Below are positions 7,911-16,616 of a stretch of DNA of 64,000 bases, piece by piece. How positions within the stretch are numbered: the stretch's first letter is position 1; each line of letters starts with the position of its first letter. The stretch spans positions 124,001-188,000 of the forward strand of contig NZ_FOBF01000007.1 of assembly GCF_900109355.1 (NCBI RefSeq), read 5' to 3'. The notes beneath the pieces are model-generated. The model worked only from the letters and a program-made list of their open reading frames with translations. It was not told where the DNA came from and did no database searches. Position numbers and translations under genes: made by a program. Origin of the DNA: Nonomuraea pusilla (lineage in GTDB: Bacteria > Actinomycetota > Actinomycetes > Streptosporangiales > Streptosporangiaceae).

Positions 7911-9040
7911 GCGGCTTGAAGCGGTCCACGAGCGGGCCGGGCGAGCGCCTCGCGGCGCTGCGCGGCACGACGCCGCAGAGCCCCCACGACGCCCGCGCCA
8001 TCGCGGCCCTCGCCGCCAACCCGGGCTGCGCCCGCAGGGCGCTGCTCGACGGCGCCGGCATCGACAAGGACGCCGCCGCCCGGCACCTGGGCTTCCCCGC
8101 GCCGTTCGGCCAGTCGCCGTTCGCCATCACCCGGGGGAACGCGTTCGAGTCGCTGGTGAAGGCCGACGGCTGCGCCGAGCTGCTGCGCATGCTGCGCGAG
8201 GTGCTCGGCCTGCCGATCGCCGAGGTGGCCTACCACGACGTGGAGAACGTCGGCGCGCACCTGCGGCACGCGCACACCAGGGCGCTGATCGACCGCGCCG
8301 CGGCCGGCGCCCCCGGCGCCGGCACCCTGTACGACCACCCGCTGCTCAGCCTGGAGATCGCCGGCAGCACCGCGTACCTGGAGCCGGACGTCGTGGCGTT
8401 CCAGCTCGGCGGCCGCTTCCACATCGTGGAGATCAAGTCGTTCGCGGTGATCGACGGGCAGGCCGACCCGTCGGCGGTGGCCGCGGCGGCCAGGCAGGCG
8501 GCCGTGTACGTGCTGGCGCTGCGCGCGCTGCTGGAGGAGCTGGGCCACGACCCGCTCAAGGTCTCGCACGACGTGGTGCTGGTCTGCCCGGAGAACTTCG
8601 CCAACCGGCCGGTCGCGACGCTGGTGGACGTCCGCAGGCAGCTCGCGGTGCTGCGCCGCCAGCTCACCAGGATGACCGCGCTCGACCGGCTGCTCGACGA
8701 CCTGCCGGAGGACCTGACGTTCGACCTGGCGCCGGGCGAGGACGGGCTGCCCACGCGCCCGCCGGCGGAGCTGGCCGACGCGCTGCGCCGCACCGACGCC
8801 CGTTACGCGCCCGACTGCCTGTCGGCCTGCGACCTGTGCTTCTTCTGCCGTGACGAGGCCCGCCAGGAGGGCGCCTCCGACCTGTTGGGCCGCCAGGTGC
8901 GCGACGAACTGGGCGGCGTCGCCTCGGTGGAGGAGGCGCTCGGCCTGGCCGACGGCACCCGCCACCCGGCCGAGGGCCAGGAGGAGATCGCCCGGCTGCT
9001 GCGCAACGCCGAGCGCCTGCGCAAGGAGTGCCTGGCATGA
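7907..9040 (+). CDS. PD-(D/E)XK nuclease, RecB/Cas4-like with Fe-S cysteines
   Basis: A 377-residue protein starting at GTG 7907 behind AAGGAGGA. The nuclease motifs are in order: E159-P160-D161, then E175-I176-K177 (the D/EXK core), then Q197-x3-Y201, the QxxxY motif typical of RecB/AddB/Cas4. One cysteine at 41 (NPGCARRAL) and a cluster at 304, 308, 311 and 314 (CLSACDLCFFC) match the split cysteine layout that binds a 4Fe-4S cluster in Cas4, AddB and Dna2. It probably degrades or trims DNA ends. It sits between two unrecognised genes, with an SF1 helicase two genes downstream. The cluster and its activity are inferred from motif order alone. Confidence 0.85.
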   Translation: MSGLKRSTSGPGERLAALRGTTPQSPHDARAIAALAANPGCARRALLDGAGIDKDAAARHLGFPAPFGQSPFAITRGNAFESLVKADGCAELLRMLREVLGLPIAEVAYHDVENVGAHLRHAHTRALIDRAAAGAPGAGTLYDHPLLSLEIAGSTAYLEPDVVAFQLGGRFHIVEIKSFAVIDGQADPSAVAAAARQAAVYVLALRALLEELGHDPLKVSHDVVLVCPENFANRPVATLVDVRRQLAVLRRQLTRMTALDRLLDDLPEDLTFDLAPGEDGLPTRPPAELADALRRTDARYAPDCLSACDLCFFCRDEARQEGASDLLGRQVRDELGGVASVEEALGLADGTRHPAEGQEEIARLLRNAERLRKECLA

Positions 9041-9107
9041 CCGCCGACCGCCGCCGGTCCCCCCGAGCCGTCACGGGCGCCGCGGCCGACCCCGGGGAGC
9101 GCCGTAC

Positions 9108-10535
9108 GTGAGCCTGCTCACCTCGCTGGCCCGGCTGCGCGCTCTGCACGAGGGTGTCGCGCAGCCGATCGCGACCGTCAGGCACTGCCACCTGTCGCGG
9201 CGGCCGATGGTGTTCATCCCGCTGAAGCTGTCGGGCGAGGCCGCCGCGCCGCTCGCCGCGATGCTCGGCACCGACAGGGACCGTCCGCGGCTGCTGGTGG
9301 TGACCCAGCCGCGCAACCGCGACCAGCGGTTCGCCTGGGCGGCCGAGCTGGCGGGCGTGCTGCTGCCGTACGTGGAGAGTTTCCTCGCCGACACCGAGAC
9401 GGTGGAGCGCAGGAACGCCGACCCGTACGAGCGGGCGCTCGACGCTCCGCAGCTCGTCGTGCCGAACCTGGGGGCGGTGGCCTTCACCAGGCTGCTCGGC
9501 CGCTCCACCCGGTTCCGCAGGACCGACGGCCCCTACCCGGTGCCGGAGGAGGTGCCGCTGCTCGGCCGGTGGCTGACGTACCTGGGCGAGCGCGCCTCCT
9601 ACCCGGGCTCGTCTCTGATGCCGGCCGCCACCGAGGAGCTGGGCAGGCACTGGGCCACCGGGCAGAGCGGGCTGGAGGACGCGAACCTGGCTGCGCTGCT
9701 GCACTGGATCACCGACGGCCCCACCGACGACGCCGAGGACCCCCTCATCTGGCCGCCCGCGGGCCCGGCGACCGATCCGGGGTTCGACGCCGAGGTGCTC
9801 GCGCCCGCCATCGACAGCGGCTCGCCCGAACGCGTCACCGAGGCGCTGCGCACCCAGCTCGAACCCACCTGGCGGCTGATGTGGCGGGCGATCGACCTGC
9901 TGGCCGGCCTGCCCGAGGGGGCGAGCGTCGCCCAGCGGTGGGAGCAGGACCGCGCCTCGTTCAGCGGCATGGCGGCGGCGATCGCCGAGGGCGGCCCGCC
10001 GCAGCCCAGGCGCGACGGCGCCGTGGCCGCCGCCGCCCGGCTGGCCCGCATGGAACGCGCCCAGGCGGCCTACGACGTGCAGCGCGCCTACGACGACCCG
10101 CTGGTCATGGCGGAGTTCCGGCTGACCGGCGAGGCGTTCGCCGGCGAGGTGGTGGAGACCGACCCCGGGCACACGGAGGGCGAGGGCCGCTCGCGCAAGC
10201 TCCGCCCGCTCGTGGTCGTCAAGACCGACGACCCGGTACGCCTGCCCGCGGGCACCGCGCTCGGCACCCCGCAGCGCCGCGGCCAGGGCGCGGAGCTGGT
10301 GTCGGCGGCGGGCGGCCTGGTCACCGTGAAGATCACGAAGGGCATGGGCCGGGGCCGGACGCCGGCGCCGGGAGCGGTGCCCGAGGTGGGCGAGCGGGTC
10401 TGCTACACGTCGCTGACCGACGACTTCCAGGGCTCGCCGGCCCTGCCGGAGTCGGAGTCCACGCCGTGGACGCACGGCGGCCCGCCGCAGGAGTACGTGC
10501 CGAACGACGACGACGCCCAGGAGGAGTGGTCGTGA
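9108..10535 (+). CDS. Unknown 475-residue protein linked to nuclease and helicase
   Basis: Starts at GTG 9108, with GGGGAG 8 nt upstream, after a 67-nt gap; no upstream in-frame start gives sensible protein. Visible features are a beta-rich N-terminus (PMVFIPLKLSGE, RPRLLVVTQPRNRDQRF), a helical central part and a C-terminal segment (RPLVVVKTDDPVRLPAGTA, GERVCYTSLTDDF) resembling a small beta-barrel. The last ~25 residues are acidic and proline-rich. I recognise no family or catalytic motif. Its stop overlaps the helicase GTG by 4 nt, so it is likely a partner of the helicase, perhaps a nucleic-acid-binding or regulatory subunit. Confidence 0.75.
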   Translation: MSLLTSLARLRALHEGVAQPIATVRHCHLSRRPMVFIPLKLSGEAAAPLAAMLGTDRDRPRLLVVTQPRNRDQRFAWAAELAGVLLPYVESFLADTETVERRNADPYERALDAPQLVVPNLGAVAFTRLLGRSTRFRRTDGPYPVPEEVPLLGRWLTYLGERASYPGSSLMPAATEELGRHWATGQSGLEDANLAALLHWITDGPTDDAEDPLIWPPAGPATDPGFDAEVLAPAIDSGSPERVTEALRTQLEPTWRLMWRAIDLLAGLPEGASVAQRWEQDRASFSGMAAAIAEGGPPQPRRDGAVAAAARLARMERAQAAYDVQRAYDDPLVMAEFRLTGEAFAGEVVETDPGHTEGEGRSRKLRPLVVVKTDDPVRLPAGTALGTPQRRGQGAELVSAAGGLVTVKITKGMGRGRTPAPGAVPEVGERVCYTSLTDDFQGSPALPESESTPWTHGGPPQEYVPNDDDAQEEWS

Positions 10536-11830
10536 CCGTCCAGCAGGACGCCGACACGCGCAGCCCCGAACAGGTCATCGCGGACGTCCTGGCCGACCTG
10601 CCGCGGCACCGCGGCGTGGTGGTCGACTCGCCGCCGGGCGCGGGCAAGTCCACGCTGGTCGTGCGGGCCGCGGCGCACATCGCCGCCACCGGCGAGCCGC
10701 TCATGATCGTCGCCCAGACGAACGAGCAGGTCGACGACCTGGTGACGCGGATCTGCGACAAGCACCCGCGCCTGACCGTGGGGCGCCTGTCGGCGGGCGG
10801 CTACGTGCCGCCGCGCCGGCTGCTCGACCTGCCGGGCGTCACGGTCGGCGCGCGGGTGCAGGACCTCGGCGACCCCGACATCGTCATCGCGACAGCCGAC
10901 AAGTGGGCGTGGATCTCCGGCCGGGTGTGGCCGTGGGCGATCGTGGACGAGGCGTACCAGATGCGCTCGGACAAGCTGCTGCGCATCGCCGGGCTGTTCG
11001 AGCGGGCGCTGTTCGTGGGCGACCCCGGGCAGCTCGACCCGTTCTCCATCGTCGACGGCGACCGCTGGTCGGGCCTGTCGTGGGACCCGTTGCAGAGCGC
11101 GGTGTCGGTGCTGCTGCGGCACAACCCCGACCTGCCGGTGCACCGGCTGCCGGTGTCGTGGCGGCTGCCCGCCTCGGCGGCGCCGGTGGTGTCGCGGGCG
11201 TTCTACCCGTTCACCGGGTTCAGGTCCGGCACCGGGCCGGACGACCGGCGGCTGGAGCTCGCCACCCAGGGCATGGGGACGGTGCACGACCGGGCGCTGG
11301 AGGAGGCGGCGCGGTCCGGCTGGGCGCTGCTGGAGCTGCCGAACCGGCACACCGTCCGCACCGACGGCGAGGCCGTGCAGGCCGTCGCGCTGCTCGCCGC
11401 GCGGCTGCTCCAGCGCGGCGCGGTCGCGTACTCGGAGCAGGGCGAGCGGCCCGTCTCGGCCGACCGCATCGCCGTCGGCGCGGCGCACCGCGACCAGGTG
11501 GCCGCCATCAGGAACGCCGGGCTGCCCCCGGAGATCACCGTGGACACCGCCAACCGGCTGCAGGGCCGCGAGTACGACGTGACGATCGTGCTGCACCCGC
11601 TGTCGGGCCGCAGGGACGCGACGGCCTTCCACCTGGAGTCGGGGCGCCTGTGCGTGCTCGCCTCCCGGCACCGGCACGCCTGCGTCGTCGTGGCCAGGGC
11701 GGGCATCGCCGAGCTGCTCGACGCCCACCCGTCGGCGGAGCCGGTGCAACTCGGCGTGCCCGTCAAGTTCCCCGACGGGTGGGAGGCCAACCAGTCGGTG
11801 CTGGAGCACCTGGCCGCCCACCGCGTCTGA
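10532..11830 (+). CDS. SF1 helicase, UPF1/DNA2-like
   Basis: A 432-residue ATPase starting at GTG 10532 (GTGA overlap). The helicase motifs are ordered: Walker A (SPPGAGKST, K39), Ia (VAQTNEQVDDL), Walker B (IVDEAYQM, D139-E140), motif III (FVGDPGQLDPF), motif IV (SWRLP), motif V (TANRLQGREYDVTIV) and motif VI (SRHRHACVVVAR). The DEAx box and the GDPGQL motif place it in the UPF1/DNA2/NAM7 branch of superfamily 1. It is compact: insertions 1B/1C are short and there is no fused nuclease. The Cas4-like nuclease encoded upstream would complete a Dna2-type module split over two polypeptides. Confidence 0.88.
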   Translation: MTVQQDADTRSPEQVIADVLADLPRHRGVVVDSPPGAGKSTLVVRAAAHIAATGEPLMIVAQTNEQVDDLVTRICDKHPRLTVGRLSAGGYVPPRRLLDLPGVTVGARVQDLGDPDIVIATADKWAWISGRVWPWAIVDEAYQMRSDKLLRIAGLFERALFVGDPGQLDPFSIVDGDRWSGLSWDPLQSAVSVLLRHNPDLPVHRLPVSWRLPASAAPVVSRAFYPFTGFRSGTGPDDRRLELATQGMGTVHDRALEEAARSGWALLELPNRHTVRTDGEAVQAVALLAARLLQRGAVAYSEQGERPVSADRIAVGAAHRDQVAAIRNAGLPPEITVDTANRLQGREYDVTIVLHPLSGRRDATAFHLESGRLCVLASRHRHACVVVARAGIAELLDAHPSAEPVQLGVPVKFPDGWEANQSVLEHLAAHRV

Positions 11831-11842
11831 CCCGCCGGGCGG

Positions 11843-12772
11843 TCAGGGCCTGCGCCGCCAGACGTCGATCGCCAGGACCCTGCGCATGCCCGCGGACTCG
11901 TACAGGCCGAGGGCGGGCGTGGTGTTGTTGGAGTCGACCATGAGGATCGTGCCCTTGCGCCCGCGCGCCGCGTCGGCGGCGAAGGCGTTCCGCAGCAGGA
12001 AGCGGCCGAGGCCGCGGCCACGGAACTCCGGCAGCACGGCGAGGGTGGCGACGTAGCCGCAGTCCTCGTCGGGCACGAACTGGTTGTTGCCGATGAGCAC
12101 CGCGGCGGGGCGGCCGTCGAGCTCGGCGAGGACGAGCTGGCTCCAGTCGGTGGAGCTCTGGGACTGGCGGCGCTCGTACCAGTGGTCGTAGTCGACCTTG
12201 ACGAAGCCGTAGTGCTCGGCGAAGCCCGCCTGGTGGACCTGGTGGGCCTTGCGCCGCACCTCCTCCGTCTCGCCGGTGCTCAGCGTGAGGCCGGGCGGCG
12301 GCGCGGGCGGCTCGACGGGGCCGTCGTGGTCGATGCGCATGCGGTGGTAGCTGGTGCCGGGCTCGAACCCGTGCTCCTTGGCGTGCGCCTCCTTGGCGGC
12401 GTCGCCGCGGTAGACGCCGACGTCCACGGTGGCGGCGTCGTGGCCGGCCTCGGCGGCCAGCTCGCGGGCGCGGTCGAGGACGAGGGTCCACAGCTCGTCG
12501 GCCAGGCCCTCCACGCCGGGCCGGACGATCACGTCGGCGTCGACGAGGTCGCTGAGGCCGACACGGTGGGCCCAGGCCCACGCGACGAGCCTGCCCTCGG
12601 AGTCGTGGACCAGCCACCCGTCCTTGTCGAGGTCGGCGCCGGGCTCGGCGAGCATGTCGGCGACGTCGTCGAGCGTCATGTCGGGGGAACCGATGACCTC
12701 GGTGTCATAGGCCGCGACCAGTTCGTGAATGGTCGCGGCGTCGTCCACCCGTGGGCGGCTGATGGTGTTCAT
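11843..12772 (-). CDS. Double-domain GNAT acetyltransferase
   Basis: A 309-residue protein starting at ATG 12772 with GGAG 10 nt upstream. It has two GNAT folds: a degenerate N-terminal one (residues ~1-145) and a C-terminal one with the acetyl-CoA loop VLPEFRGRGLGRFLL (~245-260). The ending NNTTPALGLYESAGMRRV is the usual GNAT motif B. The two-domain layout resembles mycothiol synthase (MshD), but key substrate residues cannot be judged from sequence alone, so it is left as a generic N-acetyltransferase. It is convergent with the helicase operon, with only 12 nt between stops. Confidence 0.8.
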   Translation of the reverse strand: MNTISRPRVDDAATIHELVAAYDTEVIGSPDMTLDDVADMLAEPGADLDKDGWLVHDSEGRLVAWAWAHRVGLSDLVDADVIVRPGVEGLADELWTLVLDRARELAAEAGHDAATVDVGVYRGDAAKEAHAKEHGFEPGTSYHRMRIDHDGPVEPPAPPPGLTLSTGETEEVRRKAHQVHQAGFAEHYGFVKVDYDHWYERRQSQSSTDWSQLVLAELDGRPAAVLIGNNQFVPDEDCGYVATLAVLPEFRGRGLGRFLLRNAFAADAARGRKGTILMVDSNNTTPALGLYESAGMRRVLAIDVWRRRP

Positions 12773-12881
12773 GCGGAGGATTCTCCACAAAACGCCCCCT
12801 GCGCGCCTCCGATTTATTGGACCGCTCCACCCGCGCGCCGTTTCACCTGCCCCCCGGCCTCGCCGGCTCCCCCGGCCCTCG

Positions 12882-12927
12882 GGTTTCCCCGGGTTTCCCG
12901 GCTTTCCCGGCTTTCCCGGCTTTCCCG
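12882..12927. repeat. Tandem 9-bp repeat GCTTTCCCG, about five units
   Basis: Three exact copies (12901-12927) are preceded by two imperfect ones (GGTTTCCCG-like, from 12882). The array abuts the terminator hairpin of the MFS gene. It may be a slippage-prone array and shows no sign of coding. Confidence 0.6.
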
Positions 12928-12950
12928 GCGGCGGGAGGCCCGCCGCCGGG
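12924..12950 (-). terminator. Hairpin terminator downstream of the MFS exporter
   Basis: A 12-bp perfect stem (CCCGGCGGCGGG/CCCGCCGCCGGG) with a 3-nt loop lies 9 nt past the MFS stop on the minus strand. No T-run follows. Confidence 0.65.
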
Positions 12951-12958
12951 GAGGGACG

Positions 12959-14533
12959 TCAGCCGGCGGCCGGGGTGACGGCCTCGGCCCTGGCCGGGTC
13001 GACCGGGCCCCCGCCGCGCAGCGGGACCTCCTTGACGAACGCCGCCACCAACGGCACGATCACCGCGAAGACGACGGCCCACCAGAAGACGCCGGACAGC
13101 GCCGTCGCCAGCGACTCCAGCAGCCCGGTGTGCACCCGCGGGTCGAGATGGGTGAGCGCCGAGGCGTCCATCCTGCCGCCGCCCGCGGCCAGCTTGTCCG
13201 CGGCCTCCGGGCCGAGGCGGGTGGTCAGCTCCGACTTGAACCCGTTGTTGAAGATCGCGCCGAACAGCGACACGCCGAACGAGCCGCCGATCGAGCGGAA
13301 GAAGGTCGCGGCGCTGCTGGAGACGCCGAGGTCCTTCTGCTCCACGCTGTTCTGGGCGATGAGCATGGTCGTCTGCATGAGGAAGCCCATGCCGAGGCCG
13401 AGGACGGCGATGTAGACGCCGGTCAGCCACGAGGCGGTGTGGACGTCCATGGTCGACAGCAGCCACATGCCGACCGCCATGCCGACCCCGCCGATCACCG
13501 GGTACACCTTGTACTTGCCGGTGGAGGTGATGGCCTTGCCGACGAAGAGCGAGACCACCATGGACGAGGCCATCATCGGCAGCAGGAGCAGGCCGGAGTT
13601 GGTGGCCGAGGCGCCCTGGACCATCTGCTGGAACAGCGGCAGGAAGGTGATCGCGCCGAACATGGCGAAGCCGAGCAGGAAGCCGACGGCCGAGATCAGC
13701 GAGAAGTTGCGGTTGCGGAAGAGCTGCAGCGGCATGATCGGCTCGGCCGCGCGCCGCTCGACGAGGACGAACGCCACGAGGAGGACGACGGAGACGGCGA
13801 TCAGGCTCAGGATCTGCCAGGAGTCCCAGGCGTACTCGCTGCCGCCCCAGGTCGTGATGAGCACCATGGCCGTGATGGCCACCGACAGCAGCGCCGCGCC
13901 GAGCCAGTCGATGCGTACCTCGCCGGCCTCCCTCTTCGGCAGGTGCAGCCTGAGCACGAGCAGGACGAGGGCGACCGCGCCGACGGGGAGGTTCACGTAG
14001 AAGGCCCAGCGCCAGTCGAGGTTGTCGGTGATGAAGCCGCCGACGAGCGGGCCCGCGATCATCGCCAGGGACATGACGCCGGCCATGATGCCCTGGTACT
14101 GGCCGCGCTCGCGGGGCGGGACGAGGTCGCCGATGATGGCCATGACGTTGACCATGAGGCCGCCCGCGCCGAGGCCCTGGAGCGCGCGGAACGCGATCAG
14201 CTCGCCCATGCCGTCGACGGTGCCGCCCAGCAGGGACGACCCCGCCATGCCGCAGAGCGCCGACCCGATCATGAAGATGACGATCGAGGTGATGAAGATG
14301 TTCTTGCGGCCGTACAGGTCGCCGATCTTGCCCCAGATGGGCGTCGAGACGGTCGTGCCGAGGACATAAGCTGTGGTGACCCACGACATGTGGTTCAGGC
14401 CGCCCAGCTCGCTCACGATGCGCGGCATGGCCGTACCGACGATCATGTTGTCGAGCATCGCCAGGACCATCGCTAACATCAGCCCTGGCAGGACGACCAT
14501 CACTTCGCGGCGACGTCCGACTGGCTCTGCCAC
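12959..14533 (-). CDS. DHA2-family MFS multidrug exporter (14 TM)
   Basis: A 524-residue transporter starting at GTG 14533, with GGGGG 5-9 nt upstream. It shows 14 hydrophobic segments. The family motifs of DHA2 exporters (EmrB/QacA) are visible: motif D1 (LDNMIVGTAMPRI), motif A (GKIGDLYGRKN) and motif C in helix 5 (AGPLVGGFI). It exports cationic or lipophilic drugs with protons. It is divergent from a TetR gene across a 108-bp region full of palindromes, the classic arrangement for a self-regulated efflux unit. The substrate is unknown. Confidence 0.9.
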   Translation of the reverse strand: MAEPVGRRREVMVVLPGLMLAMVLAMLDNMIVGTAMPRIVSELGGLNHMSWVTTAYVLGTTVSTPIWGKIGDLYGRKNIFITSIVIFMIGSALCGMAGSSLLGGTVDGMGELIAFRALQGLGAGGLMVNVMAIIGDLVPPRERGQYQGIMAGVMSLAMIAGPLVGGFITDNLDWRWAFYVNLPVGAVALVLLVLRLHLPKREAGEVRIDWLGAALLSVAITAMVLITTWGGSEYAWDSWQILSLIAVSVVLLVAFVLVERRAAEPIMPLQLFRNRNFSLISAVGFLLGFAMFGAITFLPLFQQMVQGASATNSGLLLLPMMASSMVVSLFVGKAITSTGKYKVYPVIGGVGMAVGMWLLSTMDVHTASWLTGVYIAVLGLGMGFLMQTTMLIAQNSVEQKDLGVSSSAATFFRSIGGSFGVSLFGAIFNNGFKSELTTRLGPEAADKLAAGGGRMDASALTHLDPRVHTGLLESLATALSGVFWWAVVFAVIVPLVAAFVKEVPLRGGGPVDPARAEAVTPAAG

Positions 14534-14571
14534 CTGTACCCCCCTGAGATCCTGCGAAGAGATCTTGCTTA

Positions 14572-14612
14572 CTTGCCGCCCGGCAAGCATAGAATAAGGT
14601 AGGTACTTACCT
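14572..14612. promoter_or_regulatory. TetR operator candidates between MFS and tetR genes
   Basis: There are two inverted repeats: CTTGCC-N4-GGCAAG (14572-14587, perfect) and AGGTAGGTACTTACCT (14597-14612, one mismatched pair). TAGAAT at 14590-14595 could be a -10 element for the TetR gene. Divergent promoters and the paired palindromes fit autoregulation by the adjacent TetR. Confidence 0.55.
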
Positions 14613-14641
14613 GCCGGCCGTCAAGTCGAAATAGGTGCAAA

Positions 14642-15187
14642 GTGCGGGAAGACACTCGGACCCGGATCCAGGAGATCGCGCTCAAGCTCTTCAACGAGCA
14701 GGGTTACGAGGCGACCTCGCTGCGAGAGATCGCGGAGGAGCTGGGCGTCACCAAGGCCGCCCTCTACTACCACTTCAAGACCAAGGACGACATCGTCGGC
14801 AGCCTGGTCGATCTCCGCGTGGCCGAGATCGAGGAACTCCTGGAATGGGCCCGGACCCAGCCCAAGACCCCCGAGATGCGGCGCGAGCTGGTCGAACGCT
14901 ACGCCACCGCGCTCGCCCACACCCGGTACGTCGAGATCGCCCGCTTCCTCGAACGCAACCAGACCGCGCTGCGCGACCACCCGAAGCTCGTCAAGATGCG
15001 CCAGACCATGGTGCAGCTCACCAAGGAGATGAACGAGCCGGGCACCCCCCTCGGCACCCGGCTCAGCCGCTCGCTCGCCCTGTTCGCCCTGCACGCGGGC
15101 AAGTGGCTGGCGCAGGAGGAGGACGCCCCCGAGGACGAGGTGGACAAGGCCTGCATGGAGGTCTCCCTCCGGCTCCTGGAGCCCTGA
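14642..15187 (+). CDS. TetR family regulator of the adjacent exporter
   Basis: A 181-residue protein starting at GTG 14642. The helix-turn-helix (LREIAEELGVTKAALYYHF, residues ~26-44) is canonical. The C-terminal ligand domain is helical with FLERNQTALRDHP near the centre. It is divergent from the DHA2 exporter and most likely represses it until a drug binds. The GTG has no strong Shine-Dalgarno, but starting at MREDTRTRIQEIALKLF gives a standard TetR N-terminus. Confidence 0.87.
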   Translation: MREDTRTRIQEIALKLFNEQGYEATSLREIAEELGVTKAALYYHFKTKDDIVGSLVDLRVAEIEELLEWARTQPKTPEMRRELVERYATALAHTRYVEIARFLERNQTALRDHPKLVKMRQTMVQLTKEMNEPGTPLGTRLSRSLALFALHAGKWLAQEEDAPEDEVDKACMEVSLRLLEP

Positions 15188-15274
15188 ACCCGGCCCGCGA
15201 GCGTCCGAAACCACGCATGGCACGGGCGATAGCGGGCAGGGGGACCGTCACGCATCCAGACGGGAGGAGACGCA

Positions 15275-15706
15275 GTGGAGGCCACGATAGCGCTCCGACT
15301 GCCCAGGGATGCGGCGAGCGTCCCGCTGATCAGGCAGATGCTGGACGGCACGCTCCGGTCGCTCGGAGTCGTGCCCCACATCCGCGACGACATCGAGCTC
15401 ATGCTCACCGAAGCCTGCTCGAACGTCGTCAAGCACGCCGTCCCCAGCGACGACTACACGGTCAGCGCGTCCGTCCAGAACCACCTCTGTGTGATCAGAG
15501 TCGTCGACACCGGCCAGGGGTTCGACCCCGACGAGGTGACCGACCCCACCCCCGGGGCCGACCACGGGCGCGGGCTGCAGATCATGCGGGCGCTCGCCGA
15601 CGACATCCGCTTCACCAACCGACGCGACGACGGGGCGATCGTCTGCCTGGAGAAACGCCTCCAGTTCAGCCCAGGGGCAGCCGGAGTGAACCTCATGACC
15701 ATGTGA
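15275..15706 (+). CDS. RsbW-like serine/threonine kinase (anti-sigma, ATP-binding)
   Basis: A 143-residue HATPase-fold protein starting at GTG 15275 behind GGGAGGAG. The N box (LMLTEACSNVVKHAV, ~50-64), the G1 box (VVDTGQGFDP, ~81-90) and the G2 box (HGRGLQIMRAL, ~102-112) are all present. Such stand-alone kinases bind sigma factors or phosphorylate STAS anti-anti-sigma proteins. No cognate sigma or STAS gene is adjacent, as is common for the many orphan copies in actinomycetes. The last 15 residues are not conserved. Confidence 0.85.
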   Translation: MEATIALRLPRDAASVPLIRQMLDGTLRSLGVVPHIRDDIELMLTEACSNVVKHAVPSDDYTVSASVQNHLCVIRVVDTGQGFDPDEVTDPTPGADHGRGLQIMRALADDIRFTNRRDDGAIVCLEKRLQFSPGAAGVNLMTM

Positions 15707-15862
15707 CACCGACACGCCACCCGAGCCGGCCCGGGGCCGGACGGAAGTTCCCCGGGGACGACGACCCGACGCGGCCGCGCCCCGGAACGGCCCCCGTGAT
15801 CGGCCGTGGGGCTCCCGGGACGACGCTCTGACGCCGACACACCGCCTGAGCGGCGGCCCGGG

Positions 15863-16558
15863 TCAGGTGGGGTTTCCCTGGGGGTGGCGGTCGGGCGGGG
15901 CCGGCTCCTGCGGGCGGGGACGTCCGTCGGGCCGGGCCCGGCGCGCCTCACCGAGCCGGAACCGCCGCACCACCGCAGGCACGCGCCCGGACGACCCCGG
16001 GCCGCGCCGCGAGCCTCGGACAGCGATCTCCAGCAGCCGGCTCCCCTTCCCCGGCAGGCCACCACCGGCCTCACCGGGAACGCCCCCATGAAGGGCGGCT
16101 GGTCTGGCGGGAAGCCCGATTCCCCTCCGGGGCAGGGCGATCCCTCTCCCGTCCCCTCTCGGCGAGAGGCGGCCTGCCCTTCCTGGCAGCGCGGCGTCCT
16201 TCCTGAGCGGCACGGGCGTCCCCCTGGACGGCGAGGGCGTCACGTCCGAACGGCCGGGCCTCCCGCCCGGCGGCTCAGGCCTCCCTCGGGACGGCTGCGG
16301 GGCCGAGGAGGCCGGCAGGTCCGTCGCCGGCGTCTCCGGCGGCTGGGACGACGGCTGGGAGGACGGCTGGGGCGGCGGGTCGCGGCGGGCGGAGGTCCGG
16401 AGGCGGTGCAGGCGGGCTCGTACGGCGCGCCAGTCGGCGGTGGAGGCGGCCAGGAGGCCGAAGGCGGCGAGGACGGCCACCGAGACGAGGAGCAGGGCCA
16501 GGACGCAGAGGACGAGGACGATCACCAGGCAGGCGATCACGCTGAGGACTGCCACCAT
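15863..16558 (-). CDS. Putative membrane-anchored low-complexity protein
   Basis: A 231-codon frame starting at GTG 16558, 58 nt downstream of the Ppx/GppA gene on the same strand. Residues 1-40 are strongly hydrophobic (one long or two short membrane helices), followed by a basic stretch (RARLHRLRTSARR). About 170 residues rich in Pro, Arg, Gly and Ser follow. The hydrophobic start looks genuine; the tail has poor codon signal and may be an extension into non-coding DNA. No family is recognised. Confidence 0.4.
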   Translation of the reverse strand: MVAVLSVIACLVIVLVLCVLALLLVSVAVLAAFGLLAASTADWRAVRARLHRLRTSARRDPPPQPSSQPSSQPPETPATDLPASSAPQPSRGRPEPPGGRPGRSDVTPSPSRGTPVPLRKDAALPGRAGRLSPRGDGRGIALPRRGIGLPARPAALHGGVPGEAGGGLPGKGSRLLEIAVRGSRRGPGSSGRVPAVVRRFRLGEARRARPDGRPRPQEPAPPDRHPQGNPT

Positions 16559-16616
16559 TCGCCGAAAGATGCCCGCTGATCACTCACTTATGCCGACTGA
16601 TGCCGATAAATCATCC

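Noticed and set aside
12182..14476. Long plus-strand frame opposite the GNAT and MFS genes
   Set aside because: Antisense shadow of two well-supported genes, with Glu/Asp/Arg/Gly-rich composition and no structure.
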